Shown here: in pieces, positions 55,039-63,314 of the stretch
How the letters are laid out: each line of letters opens with the position of its first letter
Numbering within the stretch: the stretch's first letter is position 1
NCBI RefSeq assembly: GCF_006970865.1
Contig: NZ_CP035503.1
Span: 124,001 to 188,000, forward strand
DNA: 64,000 bases
Source: Rhodoferax sediminis
GTDB taxonomy: Bacteria; Pseudomonadota; Gammaproteobacteria; Burkholderiales; Burkholderiaceae_C
Reading direction: 5' to 3'
Notes under the pieces: generated by a model
What the model saw: only the letters and a program-made list of their open reading frames with translations
Told to the model about the DNA's origin: nothing
Databases searched by the model: none
Program-made: the position numbers and the translations under genes

Positions 55039-56064
55039 ATGATCCTGCCGGCAGACGCTGCAGATTCGATCGCCATCGCCGCGCGCGCCCTGGCGGCGGG
55101 CGATCTGGTGGGCTTCCCGACCGAGACGGTGTACGGCCTCGGCGCCGATGCCGGCGTGGACGCGGCCGTGGCAAAGATCTTTGCCGCCAAGGGCCGTCCA
55201 CGCGAGCATCCGCTGATCGTGCATGTGGCCGACCCGGACCCGAACGGCGCGGGCGTGGCGCACTTTGCGGCCAGCGTGCCGGACTTTGCGAAGCAGTTGA
55301 TGCGCGCCTTCTGGCCCGGCCCGTTGACGCTGATCCTGCCGCGCCGCCCCAAGGTCGGGGCCGCCGCGGCCGGCGGGCAGGATTCGATCGGCCTGCGCTG
55401 CCCGTCGCACCCGGTGGCGCTGGCGCTGCTGCGGGCCTGCAGCGCGCTGGGCGTGTACGGCGTGGCCGGTCCCAGCGCGAACCGGTTCGGGCGCGTCAGT
55501 CCGACCACGGCCGCGCATGTGCAGCAGGAGTTTGGCGACACGCTGCTGATTCTGGATGGCGGCGCCTGCGCTGTCGGCATCGAGTCCACCATCGTCGACT
55601 GCACCCGCGGCGCGCCCGTGCTGCTGCGCCCGGGGGTGCTCACGCGCGTGCAGATCGAGGCGGCCTGCGGCCACAAGCTGCGCACCAAAGAAGAACTGCA
55701 GGATGCGGGCGCCGCACCGACGCCGCGGGCCTCGGGCACGCTGGCGGCGCACTACGCGCCCAACGCCAAGGTGCGCCTGATGGATGCACGTGCGCTGCAG
55801 ACCGCGCTCGACCTGCTGGGGGCCGATCTGGACCAGTCGAGCGCCCGCATTGCCATCTACTCTCGCGCCATGGTGCGCAGCCGCGCGGCGCGCGTGATAC
55901 GCCGGCGCATGCCCGATGACGCCGGCGCTACGGCGCAGCAGCTGTTTGCGGTGCTGCGCGAGTTCGATGCGCAGGGCGCGACCCTGATCTGGATCGAGAC
56001 CGTGCCCGACACTCCCGACTGGGACGGCGTGCGCGACCGGCTGCAGCGCGCCGCGGCCGCCTAA
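55039..56064 (+). CDS. L-threonylcarbamoyladenylate synthase (TsaC2/Sua5 type)
   Basis: The enzyme makes threonylcarbamoyl-AMP from threonine, bicarbonate and ATP for tRNA t6A. The 341-residue product has the YrdC domain (LVGFPTETVYGLGADAGVDAAVAKIFAAKGRPREHPL ... FWPGPLTLIL ... VAGPSANRFGRVSPTTAAHV ... GIESTIVDCTRG) and a C-terminal Sua5 domain (about 245-335), joined by the linker PRASGTLAAHYAPNAKV. It is 25 bp after purK. TsaB, another t6A protein, is encoded 2.6 kb on. Confidence 0.93.
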   Translation: MILPADAADSIAIAARALAAGDLVGFPTETVYGLGADAGVDAAVAKIFAAKGRPREHPLIVHVADPDPNGAGVAHFAASVPDFAKQLMRAFWPGPLTLILPRRPKVGAAAAGGQDSIGLRCPSHPVALALLRACSALGVYGVAGPSANRFGRVSPTTAAHVQQEFGDTLLILDGGACAVGIESTIVDCTRGAPVLLRPGVLTRVQIEAACGHKLRTKEELQDAGAAPTPRASGTLAAHYAPNAKVRLMDARALQTALDLLGADLDQSSARIAIYSRAMVRSRAARVIRRRMPDDAGATAQQLFAVLREFDAQGATLIWIETVPDTPDWDGVRDRLQRAAAA

Positions 56065-56140
56065 GCGGCGGCGCCGGTCGCGCTTTACCGGGCCGACACC
56101 GGGCCTCGTTAAACTACCCCTCCAGACTTTGGAGATTGCA

Positions 56141-57124
56141 ATGACAGGAAATTGGTTGCGCCGCATCATCATGCTGGCTGCCTGCGCGTCGGTGGCGCTG
56201 CTGGCGGGCTGCGGCAGCTCGGTCGAGTCGGCCCTCGCGCCTTCGCGCTTCATCTCGTTCGGCGACGCCTTCAGCGATGTCGGCAATCTCGGCGTCAACA
56301 ACAAGTACACGGTGAATGACGGCAGCGTCAACAACTGGACGCAGCAACTGGCGGCCAGCTACGGCCTGAGCATCGCGCCCTCCCGCAGCGGCGGCCTGGG
56401 TTATGCGCAGGGCAACGCGCGCATCACCATTACGCCGGACGCCGCCGGCAGCACCGCGACCAAGACGGTGACGCAGCAGATCGACGCCTTTTTGGCGTCC
56501 AACACACTGCAGCCGAACGACGTGGTGCTGATCAATGGCGGCATCAGCGACATCGTGGCGGAGTGGGAAGCCATGACGGCGGGGACCGAAACCCAGGCCC
56601 AGATGACCGCCAATGTCACACAGGCCGCCAAGGATCTCGGGGCCCAGGTCCAGCGCCTGGTGAACGCGGGCGCGCAGCACGTGGTGCTGGTCGGCACCTA
56701 CGATCTGAGCGTCTCGCCCTGGGCCGCGGCCATTGGCCAGCCGCGCCTGAACTCCCTGCTGAGCAAGACAACGGTGAATTTCAATAACGCGCTGCTGCTC
56801 AGCGTCGTCAACCTTGGTGCCAACGTCCTGTACGTCGATGCGGCTTTTTACTTCAATATCGTGACGGCAGCGCCGGCGGGTTATGCGCCGCTGGGCACGA
56901 CCGGAAACTCCCCCACCCCGGCCCCGGTCTGCACCTCGGTCGATCCCGGCCCGGGCATCGGTATCGGCGCAAACCAGGTCAACTCCTCTCTGTGCACGAC
57001 CTCCACCCTTCTTCCCGGGGTCGACTACACCACCTACCTGTTTGCCGACCCGCTGTATTTCGCGCCAAGCGCACAGCGCCTGTTCGGCACGAGTGCGTTC
57101 ACCAAGGTGAGCCAGCGCTGGTAA
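56141..57124 (+). CDS. SGNH/GDSL-fold lipoprotein, catalytic residues not conserved
   Basis: The 327-residue product has a lipoprotein signal (lipobox LLAGC, Cys24) and an SGNH-hydrolase-like body: block I SFGDAFSDVGNLG (about 39-51), the block III-like ING-GISDIVAEW, and the block V-like LFADPLYFAPSAQRLFG near the end. In active enzymes block I reads GDSL with the nucleophile Ser; here Ala43 stands in its place. The Asn of block III is Ser, and the expected His of D-x-x-H is Tyr. It may be a binding protein rather than an esterase. ATG 56141 follows TTGGAGATTGCA. Confidence 0.8.
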   Translation: MTGNWLRRIIMLAACASVALLAGCGSSVESALAPSRFISFGDAFSDVGNLGVNNKYTVNDGSVNNWTQQLAASYGLSIAPSRSGGLGYAQGNARITITPDAAGSTATKTVTQQIDAFLASNTLQPNDVVLINGGISDIVAEWEAMTAGTETQAQMTANVTQAAKDLGAQVQRLVNAGAQHVVLVGTYDLSVSPWAAAIGQPRLNSLLSKTTVNFNNALLLSVVNLGANVLYVDAAFYFNIVTAAPAGYAPLGTTGNSPTPAPVCTSVDPGPGIGIGANQVNSSLCTTSTLLPGVDYTTYLFADPLYFAPSAQRLFGTSAFTKVSQRW

Positions 57125-57153
57125 GGCTTCGCCCTCACCGCAGACCCAGCCCG

Positions 57154-58578
57154 CTACTGGTCCTTCACCGTCCACTCCACCAGCGCGTCCAGCGCGGGCC
57201 GGGCCGCCGGGGCGTTCGGGTGGTTGATCAGGCCGACCAGCGCATAGCGCCGCCCGCTGCGCCCCGTGGCGTAGCCGGCCACGGCCGCGACGTCACGCAG
57301 CGTGCCGGTCTTGAGCCGCGCATTGCCCAGCGCATCGGGCGCGATGCCGCGCTCGCGCATGCTGGCCACCGTGCCGTCCACGCCCGCGAGCGAGAGAGAC
57401 TGCTCGAAGACATCGGCCGTGGGCCGCTGCGCCGCCGTGCGCAGCAACTGCGCCAGCGCCAGCGCCGAAATGCGCCCCTCGCGGCTCAGGCCCGAGCCGT
57501 TGTCGAGCACGGGTGCCCTGGGCCCGCGAACGCCAAAGGTTTGGCGCCACCAGTGCATCACCACCTCGCGCGAGGCGGCAAAGCTGCCCTGGCCGCGCTG
57601 CTGCGCACTCAGCGTCAAAAACACCTGCTGCGCCATCACGTTGTTGCTGAACTTGTTGACGTCGGCAATGATGCTGGACAGCGGCAGCGACGGCGCCTCC
57701 AGGATCAGCCGGGCCGTGGGCGGTGTGGCCCCCAGGCGCACCTGGCCGTCCAGCACGCCGCCCGAGGCCGCGAACACGGCCGCCATCACGCGGCGTGCGT
57801 AGCTGGCGGGGTCGGCATAGGCCAGTGGCCAGATCTGCTCGCCGCAGCGCACGCTGTAGCTGCCGCCAAAGCGGATGCGGTCCGGGCTGGAGAAATCGGC
57901 CTGCAGCGCACCGCGCCAGCCGGCGCAGTCGTCGCTGCTCAAAGGCACGCTGGCGTCCACCGTCAGGCCGGCCAGCGGCGGCTCGCTGGTGACGCGGGCC
58001 GTGTGGCTCGCCGGGTCGGGCACAAAGCCCAGCAGCACGGACTTGAAGTTGACCAGCAGGCCGCTGGGCGCGCTGTTGTAGGGGCGCATCGGCTCGCCGT
58101 CGAAAGCGCCGGGGTCGTGCGCGGGCACGTCGAAGATGCTGGCATCGAGCACGATGTCGCCGCGCACCTCGCGTACGCCGCGCTCGCGCAGGGCCTGAAA
58201 GTCCGCCGTGATGCGCTCGATCACCCATTTCGGGTCGCCGCCGCCGCGGATCACCAGGTTGCCGTTCACGACGCCGTCGTCCAGCGTGCCGTCGATGTAA
58301 AAGCGCGTCTTCCAGGTGAAGTCTGGCCCGAGCTGGTCCAGCGCCGCGAAGGTGGTCACCAGCTTCATCACCGAGGCCGGGTTCATGGGGGCCTGCGCGC
58401 GGTGGCTCAGGCGCGCGGGCGCGCCGTCCAGCGGCAGCACCAGCAGGCTCACGGCGTCCGGCGGGACCCTGGCGCGGGCCAGCGCGCCGGCGACTTCTGG
58501 AGGGAGGGTCTGGGCGCCGCAGGCCGTGCCCAGCACCAGGGTGAATAGCGCCAGCGCGCAGCGGGACAGGAATGACAT
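57154..58578 (-). CDS. dacB: D-alanyl-D-alanine carboxypeptidase/endopeptidase PBP4
   Basis: DacB is a periplasmic class C penicillin-binding protein that trims peptide stems and cross-links. The 474-residue product has a signal peptide (about 1-22), the active-site NPASVMKL (SxxK), KFSNNVMAQ (SxN) and LKTGTLRDVAAVAGY (KTG) motifs in order, and the large inserted domain between SxxK and SxN typical of PBP4. It converges on the SGNH-like gene and is divergent from tsaB. Confidence 0.94.
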   Translation of the reverse strand: MSFLSRCALALFTLVLGTACGAQTLPPEVAGALARARVPPDAVSLLVLPLDGAPARLSHRAQAPMNPASVMKLVTTFAALDQLGPDFTWKTRFYIDGTLDDGVVNGNLVIRGGGDPKWVIERITADFQALRERGVREVRGDIVLDASIFDVPAHDPGAFDGEPMRPYNSAPSGLLVNFKSVLLGFVPDPASHTARVTSEPPLAGLTVDASVPLSSDDCAGWRGALQADFSSPDRIRFGGSYSVRCGEQIWPLAYADPASYARRVMAAVFAASGGVLDGQVRLGATPPTARLILEAPSLPLSSIIADVNKFSNNVMAQQVFLTLSAQQRGQGSFAASREVVMHWWRQTFGVRGPRAPVLDNGSGLSREGRISALALAQLLRTAAQRPTADVFEQSLSLAGVDGTVASMRERGIAPDALGNARLKTGTLRDVAAVAGYATGRSGRRYALVGLINHPNAPAARPALDALVEWTVKDQ

Positions 58579-58583
58579 GCGCG

Positions 58584-58606
58584 GATTATCCGGTCCCCCG
58601 ATAATC
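58584..58606. promoter_or_regulatory. Symmetric divergent promoter elements between dacB and tsaB
   Basis: gattatc (58584-58590) and gataatc (58600-58606) are inverted copies, so a GATAAT -10-like hexamer is present on both strands (58585-58590 reversed and 58600-58605) in the 80-bp divergent gap. Either paired -10 boxes or one operator is possible. Confidence 0.35.
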
Positions 58607-58658
58607 GGGCCATGTGTTCTCCCGCCCAGTTGTTTCGTCCGTGCCGCGATTGCCCCGC

Positions 58659-59387
58659 ATGAAGCTGCTCGCCTTCGATACCAGCACCGAGGTCATGTCC
58701 ATTGCCGTGGCGCATGACGGTGAGGTCTGGCAGCATACCGGCGCCGGCGGCGCACAGGCCTCCAGCACGCTGATTCCGGCGATCCAGTCGCTGATGGCGC
58801 AGGCCGGCCTGCGGCTGGAGCAGCTCGATGCGATCGCCTTTGGCCGCGGCCCGGGCTCGTTCACCGGGCTGCGCACGGCCTGCTCGGTGGCGCAGGGGTT
58901 GGCCTTTGGCGCCAGCGCCAAATTGATGTCCCGCAGCGGCGCCTTGTCCGAAGTGAAGGTGCTGCCCATCGACACCCTGCTGGCCCTCGCCGAAGAAGCT
59001 CGCTACCTGCACGGCGCCACGCGCGTGCGCGCCCTGCTGGACGCCCGCATGGACGAGATGTACCTTGCCGACTATGAATTTGAGAGCAACTTGTGGAGAC
59101 CTGACGGGGACTTCAGCCTGATTCGACCTGAAACCCTGCGGGCCAGGGCGGGCTGGGCGCTGGCCGGCAATGTATTTGCCGCGTACGGCGCGCGTCTGCC
59201 GCAAGGCATGCCGCGGCGGCAGGCGCTGCCCACGGCCACGGCGATGCTGCGGCTGGCCCCAGGCCTGATCGCGGCGGGCCGGGCGGTTCGTGCCGACCAG
59301 GCCCTGCCGCTCTATATTCGCGATAAAGTGGCAAAAACCACCGACGAGCGTGCGGCCGAGCGGGCCGCACTGTCGCCAACGATTTGA
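58659..59387 (+). CDS. tsaB: tRNA threonylcarbamoyladenosine biosynthesis protein TsaB
   Basis: TsaB is the actin-fold partner of TsaD in tRNA t6A formation. The 242-residue product has MKLLAFDTSTEVMSIAV at the start, IAFGRGPGSFTGLRTACSVAQGLAFG, and a normal C-terminus. Two segments unlike other TsaB proteins as remembered are ASAKLMSRSGALSEV (about 87-101) and YEFESNLWRPDGDFSLIRPE (about 139-158); both coincide with element-like DNA. ATG 58659 starts at the family N-terminus. rimI follows after 22 bp. Confidence 0.93.
   Translation: MKLLAFDTSTEVMSIAVAHDGEVWQHTGAGGAQASSTLIPAIQSLMAQAGLRLEQLDAIAFGRGPGSFTGLRTACSVAQGLAFGASAKLMSRSGALSEVKVLPIDTLLALAEEARYLHGATRVRALLDARMDEMYLADYEFESNLWRPDGDFSLIRPETLRARAGWALAGNVFAAYGARLPQGMPRRQALPTATAMLRLAPGLIAAGRAVRADQALPLYIRDKVAKTTDERAAERAALSPTI
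58917..58962 (+). repeat. Possible dispersed 55-bp element, first copy in tsaB
   Basis: GCCAAATTGATGTCCCGCAG and the following CGCCTTGTCCGAAGTG loosely follow the family order, in frame. It encodes an extra segment before the conserved VLPIDTLLALAEEA. Weak match. Confidence 0.35.
59072..59125 (+). repeat. Dispersed 55-bp element, second copy in tsaB
   Basis: ATGAATTTGAGAGCAACTTG, then TGGAGACCTGACGGGGAC, then TTCAGCCTGATTCG. Block order and spacing match the other copies; it is translated TAT-GAA-TTT-GAG. Confidence 0.5.
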
Positions 59388-59409
59388 CCCTTTCCACCTC
59401 TCCTGTGCC

Positions 59410-59877
59410 ATGAGTGCCGTCCTGAAAACCCTGGAAGCCCAGTTCGAGCCTCTGACCGCGGCGCGCATCGACGAGGTCGTGGCCATCGAGCAGATCGCCT
59501 ATGCGCATCCGTGGGCGCGCCACCACTTCGCCGACTCGCTGGCGGCCGGCTACCAGGCCCAGTTGCTCACGGCGGGCGAGAACCTGCTGGGCTACTTCGT
59601 GGCGATGCGCGGCGTCGATGAGGTGCATCTGCTCAACATCACGGTCGCGCCGGTGCACCAGGGCCAGGGCTGGGCGCGCGTGATGCTGGACGCGCTCACC
59701 CTGTGGTCGCGCGCGCAAGGCGCCCAGTGGCTGTGGCTGGAGGTGCGCATCAGCAACTACCGCGCGCAGCAGATTTACGAGCGTTACGGCTACCGGCGCG
59801 TCGGCCAGCGCAAGAATTACTATCCCGCCGTGCAGGGCAAGCGCGAGGATGCCATCGTCATGAGCCTGAAGCTGTGA
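59410..59877 (+). CDS. rimI: Ribosomal protein S18 alanine N-acetyltransferase RimI
   Basis: RimI is a GNAT enzyme that acetylates the N-terminus of ribosomal protein S18. The 155-residue product has the acetyl-CoA motif VAPVHQGQGWARVMLDAL (Q/R-x-x-G-x-G/A), NYRAQQIYERYGYRRVGQRKNYYP and the C-terminal EDAIVMSLKL. It sits between tsaB and the uracil-DNA glycosylase gene, a common order; its stop overlaps the next GTG start. Confidence 0.92.
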   Translation: MSAVLKTLEAQFEPLTAARIDEVVAIEQIAYAHPWARHHFADSLAAGYQAQLLTAGENLLGYFVAMRGVDEVHLLNITVAPVHQGQGWARVMLDALTLWSRAQGAQWLWLEVRISNYRAQQIYERYGYRRVGQRKNYYPAVQGKREDAIVMSLKL

Positions 59878-60740
59878 GGCTGGACCTCGACGAACGCCAG
59901 CGCGCCATGCTGGCGGAGATGAATATCCCGGTCTGGTGGCCGCCAGCGGCCGCCGAAGCCGAGGTGGAAGGCATTGCCATGGTCGCGCCGGCCGTATCCG
60001 CCGCCGTGCCGCGTGCGGCCATTCCACCGGTCGCTCCTGAATCAATAGCTGCCAGCAAACGACCAGCAAGGGCTGCAGACCTGAAACCTTCAGAAGATCG
60101 GGCGGCGCCGGCGCTGCAGCCACTACCCGCCGGCATCGCCACCATGGACTGGCCGGCGCTACAGGCCGCGGTTGCCGGCTGCCGCGCCTGCAGGCTGTGC
60201 GAGGGCCGCCACAACACGGTGTTCGGCGTCGGCCCGGCCGCGCCTGCGCCCGGCCGGGCGCCGCAGGTCGACTGGCTGATCGTGGGCGAGGCGCCCGGCG
60301 AAAAGGAAGACCTGGCGGGCGAGCCCTTCGTCGGCCCGGCCGGCAAGCTGCTCGACAATATGCTCAAGGCCATCGGACTGGACCGCCACGCCAACGTCTT
60401 CATCGCCAACGTCATCAAATGCCGCCCGCCCGGCAACCGCAACCCTGAGCCGGGGGAGGTGGCGCAGTGCGAGCCCTACCTGCGCCGGCAGATCGAACTG
60501 CTTGAGCCCAAAATCATTCTGGCCATGGGCCGCTTCGCCGTGAACGCGCTGCTGCAGGCCACGGTACCCGAGGTGCACAAGCTGCCGCTGGGCAAGCTGC
60601 GCGGGCAGCCGCACCAGTACCGCGGCGTGCCGGTGATCGCGACCTACCACCCGGCCTACCTGCTGCGCAACCTGCCCGACAAGGCCAAGGCCTGGGCCGA
60701 CCTGTGCCTGGCGCTTGAGGTGCTCCAGCGCCGGGCCTGA
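59874..60740 (+). CDS. Family 4 uracil-DNA glycosylase (4Fe-4S)
   Basis: The enzyme removes uracil from DNA. The 288-residue product has cysteines for the iron-sulphur cluster (Cys103, Cys106, Cys183, Cys199), motif A GEAPGEKEDLAGEPFVGPAGKLLD (138-161), IKCRPPGNRNPEPGE, and motif B ATYHPAYLLR near the end. The N-terminal 95 residues are an Ala/Pro-rich linker in which residues 54-72 (APESIAASKRPARAADLKP) come from a dispersed 55-bp element. The GTG start at 59874 overlaps the rimI stop codon. Confidence 0.92.
   Translation: MRLDLDERQRAMLAEMNIPVWWPPAAAEAEVEGIAMVAPAVSAAVPRAAIPPVAPESIAASKRPARAADLKPSEDRAAPALQPLPAGIATMDWPALQAAVAGCRACRLCEGRHNTVFGVGPAAPAPGRAPQVDWLIVGEAPGEKEDLAGEPFVGPAGKLLDNMLKAIGLDRHANVFIANVIKCRPPGNRNPEPGEVAQCEPYLRRQIELLEPKIILAMGRFAVNALLQATVPEVHKLPLGKLRGQPHQYRGVPVIATYHPAYLLRNLPDKAKAWADLCLALEVLQRRA
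60033..60090 (+). repeat. Dispersed 55-bp element, copy in the uracil-DNA glycosylase gene
   Basis: GCTCCTGAATCAATAGCTGC, then AGCAAACGACCAGCAAGGG, then CTGCAGACCTGAAACC. The GCAAGGGCTG block matches the purK copy and resembles CACAAGGGCTGG at 33041-33096. It lies in the flexible N-terminal linker, frame GCT-CCT-GAA-TCA. Confidence 0.65.
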
Positions 60741-60746
60741 AGCGCT

Positions 60747-60806
60747 TTAGCGTAGCAGGACAAATAGAAGAATAATGACAAGAAGAGTGCCAATACCGAT
60801 ATACAT
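60747..60806 (-). CDS. 19-residue membrane microprotein
   Basis: A short frame, ATG 60806 to TAA 60747, encodes MYIGIGTLLVIILLFVLLR, almost entirely one membrane helix with a terminal Arg. The start is preceded by CAGGAGCTTGT, an excellent ribosome binding site at the right distance. Its codons (ATT, CTT, TAT, TTT) are unlike those of the neighbouring genes. It converges on the uracil-DNA glycosylase gene, 6 bp from its stop. Similar tiny membrane proteins (for example DUF3309-type) are known, but I cannot assign a family. Confidence 0.65.
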   Translation of the reverse strand: MYIGIGTLLVIILLFVLLR

Positions 60807-60843
60807 ACAAGCTCCTGCGGCGCTGCCCGCCCCCGACAGGGAT

Positions 60844-60906
60844 GCTGGAGCACACGCCAGTGCCTTGATTGGGCGCCTTGAGGTGTGTTCTCGTCTGTGC
60901 TCCAGC
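60844..60906. repeat. 11-bp inverted repeat upstream of the microprotein
   Basis: gctggagcaca (60844-60854) and tgtgctccagc (60896-60906) are perfect inverted copies with 41 nt between. They lie between the microprotein and the divergent DUF1810 gene and could be an operator or a stem-loop in the leader. Confidence 0.4.
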
Positions 60907-60956
60907 CCACGTTGTGCGAGAAAGTTCTTCGGCGCTGGCACCCTCAAGGAGTGAAC

Positions 60957-61376
60957 ATGGCCGACCCGTATAACCTGGAGCGCTTCGTGCAAGCGCAAAA
61001 CCCGGTTTACCCACAGGTCTGCATCGAGCTGGCGGCCGGCCGCAAGAGCAGTCACTGGATGTGGTTCGTGTTTCCGCAGCTCAAGGGACTGGGCCGCAGT
61101 GCCATCGCGCAGCACTTCGGCATCGCCTCGAGGGCCGAGGCCGAGGCTTATTGGCGCCACGCGCTGCTCGGGGCGCGGCTGAAGGAGTGCACCCAACTCG
61201 TGCTGGCCGTCGAAGGCCGCACGGCGCTGCAGATCTTCGGCTCGCCGGACGATCTCAAGTTCCACTCGTCGATGACGCTGTTTGCGCAGGTGGCGCCGGA
61301 CGAGCCGGTGTTCCAGCGGGCGCTGAACCAATATTTCGGCGGGGAAGGCGATGCGGGGACGTTTGAGCGCCTGTGA
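60957..61376 (+). CDS. DUF1810 family protein
   Basis: The 139-residue protein matches DUF1810: YNLERFVQAQNPVYPQVCIELAAGRKSSHWMWFVFPQLKGLGRS at the start, then YWRHALLGARLKECTQLVL, and FGSPDDLKFHSSMTLFAQVAPDEPVFQRALNQYF. The family, best known in calpastatin-like bacterial proteins, has no proven function. ATG 60957 follows CAAGGAGTGAAC. It converges on the second lrp gene with 17 bp between stops. Confidence 0.92.
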   Translation: MADPYNLERFVQAQNPVYPQVCIELAAGRKSSHWMWFVFPQLKGLGRSAIAQHFGIASRAEAEAYWRHALLGARLKECTQLVLAVEGRTALQIFGSPDDLKFHSSMTLFAQVAPDEPVFQRALNQYFGGEGDAGTFERL

Positions 61377-61393
61377 GAGCGGCCGCGGTCGCG

Positions 61394-61861
61394 TCAGCGA
61401 TCCACCGGCAGATACAGGCTTTCCTTGACCTCTTCCATCACCACGTAGCTGTGCGATTCGGCCGTCACGGGCAGTTTCTTGAGGATGTCGCCGAGCAAAT
61501 GGCGGTACTCGCTCATGCCGCCCAGCCGTGCTTTCACCAGGTAGTCGAAGCTGCCCGACACCAAATGGCACTCCATAACCTCGGGCACATGCAGCAGCTC
61601 CTGGCGCACTTTGTCGAACACGTCACCCGACTTGGACGAGAGCGTGATCTCCACGAACACCAGCAAGGTCTTGCCGAGCGCCGCGGGGTCCACCCGGGCG
61701 TGGTAGCCGGTGATGACCTTTTCGCGCTCCATGCGCCGCACGCGCTCGGAACACGGCGAGGTCGATAGCCCGATCTGTTCGGCCAGATCGGTCATGGAAA
61801 TACGCCCCTGGCGCTGCAGGATGTCGAGGATTTTGCGGTCGGTGCGGTCGAGGTCGGTCAT
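61394..61861 (-). CDS. Lrp/AsnC family transcriptional regulator (divergent from dadA)
   Basis: The 155-residue regulator has the winged helix-turn-helix (LDRTDRKILDILQRQGRISMTDLAEQIGLSTSPCSERVRRME) and the RAM domain (VPEVMECHLVSGSFDYLVKARLGGMSEYRHLL). It most resembles BkdR/DadR-type activators of amino-acid catabolism. It lies divergent from dadA across 129 bp, so it is very likely the D-amino-acid-responsive regulator of dadA. Confidence 0.9.
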   Translation of the reverse strand: MTDLDRTDRKILDILQRQGRISMTDLAEQIGLSTSPCSERVRRMEREKVITGYHARVDPAALGKTLLVFVEITLSSKSGDVFDKVRQELLHVPEVMECHLVSGSFDYLVKARLGGMSEYRHLLGDILKKLPVTAESHSYVVMEEVKESLYLPVDR

Positions 61862-61897
61862 TTCACTTCTCCAATGGCTGGAACGAAAGAAGCTCAG

Positions 61898-61928
61898 CTG
61901 AAATATCTCAATTGTTTGATTATTTCAG
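61898..61928. promoter_or_regulatory. Lrp-like operator between lrp and dadA
   Basis: ctgaaata (61898-61905) and tatttcag (61921-61928) form a perfect inverted repeat with a 15-bp AT-rich spacer, in the divergent gap. Lrp/AsnC proteins bind such AT-rich dyads. The dadA ATG is 63 bp further on. Confidence 0.5.
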
Positions 61929-61990
61929 TGAATCTTGTGGCAATCAAATTAATAAACTAGCCACATATCTTGTTAACTGTGGGGTATGCC

Positions 61991-63292
61991 ATGAAAGTGA
62001 TCGTTTTGGGCGGCGGTGTCATCGGCACCACGACGGCTTATTACCTGGCCCGTTCGGGCGCTGAGGTCACCGTGCTCGATCGCCAGAGCGGCCCGGCGCA
62101 GGAGACCAGCTTTGCCAATGCCGGCCAGGTCTCGCCCGGCTATTCCACGCCCTGGGCCGCACCCGGCATTCCGCTCAAGGCACTGAAGTGGATGTTCCAG
62201 AAGCATGCGCCACTGTCGATTCGGCCCGACGGCAGCCTGTTCCAGCTGCGCTGGATGGCGGCCATGCTGAAAAACAGTTCGGCCGACCGCTACGCCGTCA
62301 ACAAGGAACGCATGATGCGCGTGGCCGAATACAGCCGCGGCTGCCTGCGCCAGTTGCGTCTGGATACCGGTATCGAGTACGAGCAGCGCACCGGCGGCAC
62401 GCTGCAGCTGTTTCGCACGCAGGCGCAGCTCGATGCGGTGCAGCGCGATGTGGCCGTGCTGCAGGAGTGCGGCGTGCCCTACGAGCTGCTCGATCGCGAC
62501 CAGCTCGCCATTGCCGAGCCGGCCCTGGCCCAGGCACGTGAGCGGCTGGCGGGCGGCCTGCGCCTGCCGAACGATGAAACCGGTGATTGCCACATGTTTA
62601 CTCAGGGCCTGGCCGCGCTCGCGCGGGGGCTGGGCGTGGATTTCCGTTTCGACCAGACGGTCGATGGCCTGGTCCTTGACGCTGGTCGCATCACTGGCGT
62701 GCGCGCGGGCGGCCAGGTCTTGACGGCCGATCGCTACGTGCTGGCCTTCGGCAGCTATTCGCGCAACTTTATGGCGCCGCTGGGGCTCGACATTCCGGTC
62801 TATCCGGTCAAGGGCTACTCGCTGACCGTGCCGCTGCTCAACCCCGAGCTGGCGCCGCAATCGACCGTGCTGGACGAGACCTACAAGGTGGCGGTCACCC
62901 GCTTCGACAAGCGCATCCGGGTCGGCGGCATGGCCGAACTGGCGGGCTTTGACCTGCGCCTGAACCCGCGCCGGCGCGCGACGCTGGAACTCGTCGTGAG
63001 CGACCTGTTTCCGGGCGGCAACCTGCCTAAGGCCGAATTCTGGACCGGCCTGCGTCCCATGACGCCCGACAGCACGCCCATCGTTGGCGCGACGCCTTAT
63101 GCCAACCTGTTCCTCAACACCGGCCACGGCACCCTGGGCTGGACCATGGCCTGCGGCTCCGGAAAACTGGTGTCCGACCTGGTGACGGGCCAAACGCCCG
63201 AGATTCGTACCGACGGTCTCGCGCTCGACCGCTACCTGCCACCCTCGCGCACACGGCCTGCCAGCGCGAAGCCGGCCAACGCGCCGGCATAA
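61991..63292 (+). CDS. dadA: D-amino acid dehydrogenase small subunit DadA
   Basis: DadA is an FAD enzyme on the inner membrane that oxidises D-alanine and other D-amino acids to keto acids. The 433-residue product has the N-terminal dinucleotide fold [55 protein letters not shown], and the C-terminal FAD-binding [14 protein letters not shown] ... [26 protein letters not shown] 61991 begins at the fold. No alanine racemase gene follows. The regulator gene is divergent. Confidence 0.95.
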   Translation: MKVIVLGGGVIGTTTAYYLARSGAEVTVLDRQSGPAQETSFANAGQVSPGYSTPWAAPGIPLKALKWMFQKHAPLSIRPDGSLFQLRWMAAMLKNSSADRYAVNKERMMRVAEYSRGCLRQLRLDTGIEYEQRTGGTLQLFRTQAQLDAVQRDVAVLQECGVPYELLDRDQLAIAEPALAQARERLAGGLRLPNDETGDCHMFTQGLAALARGLGVDFRFDQTVDGLVLDAGRITGVRAGGQVLTADRYVLAFGSYSRNFMAPLGLDIPVYPVKGYSLTVPLLNPELAPQSTVLDETYKVAVTRFDKRIRVGGMAELAGFDLRLNPRRRATLELVVSDLFPGGNLPKAEFWTGLRPMTPDSTPIVGATPYANLFLNTGHGTLGWTMACGSGKLVSDLVTGQTPEIRTDGLALDRYLPPSRTRPASAKPANAPA

Positions 63293-63314
63293 GCCGCCCT
63301 GAAGCCGCGCAGGC

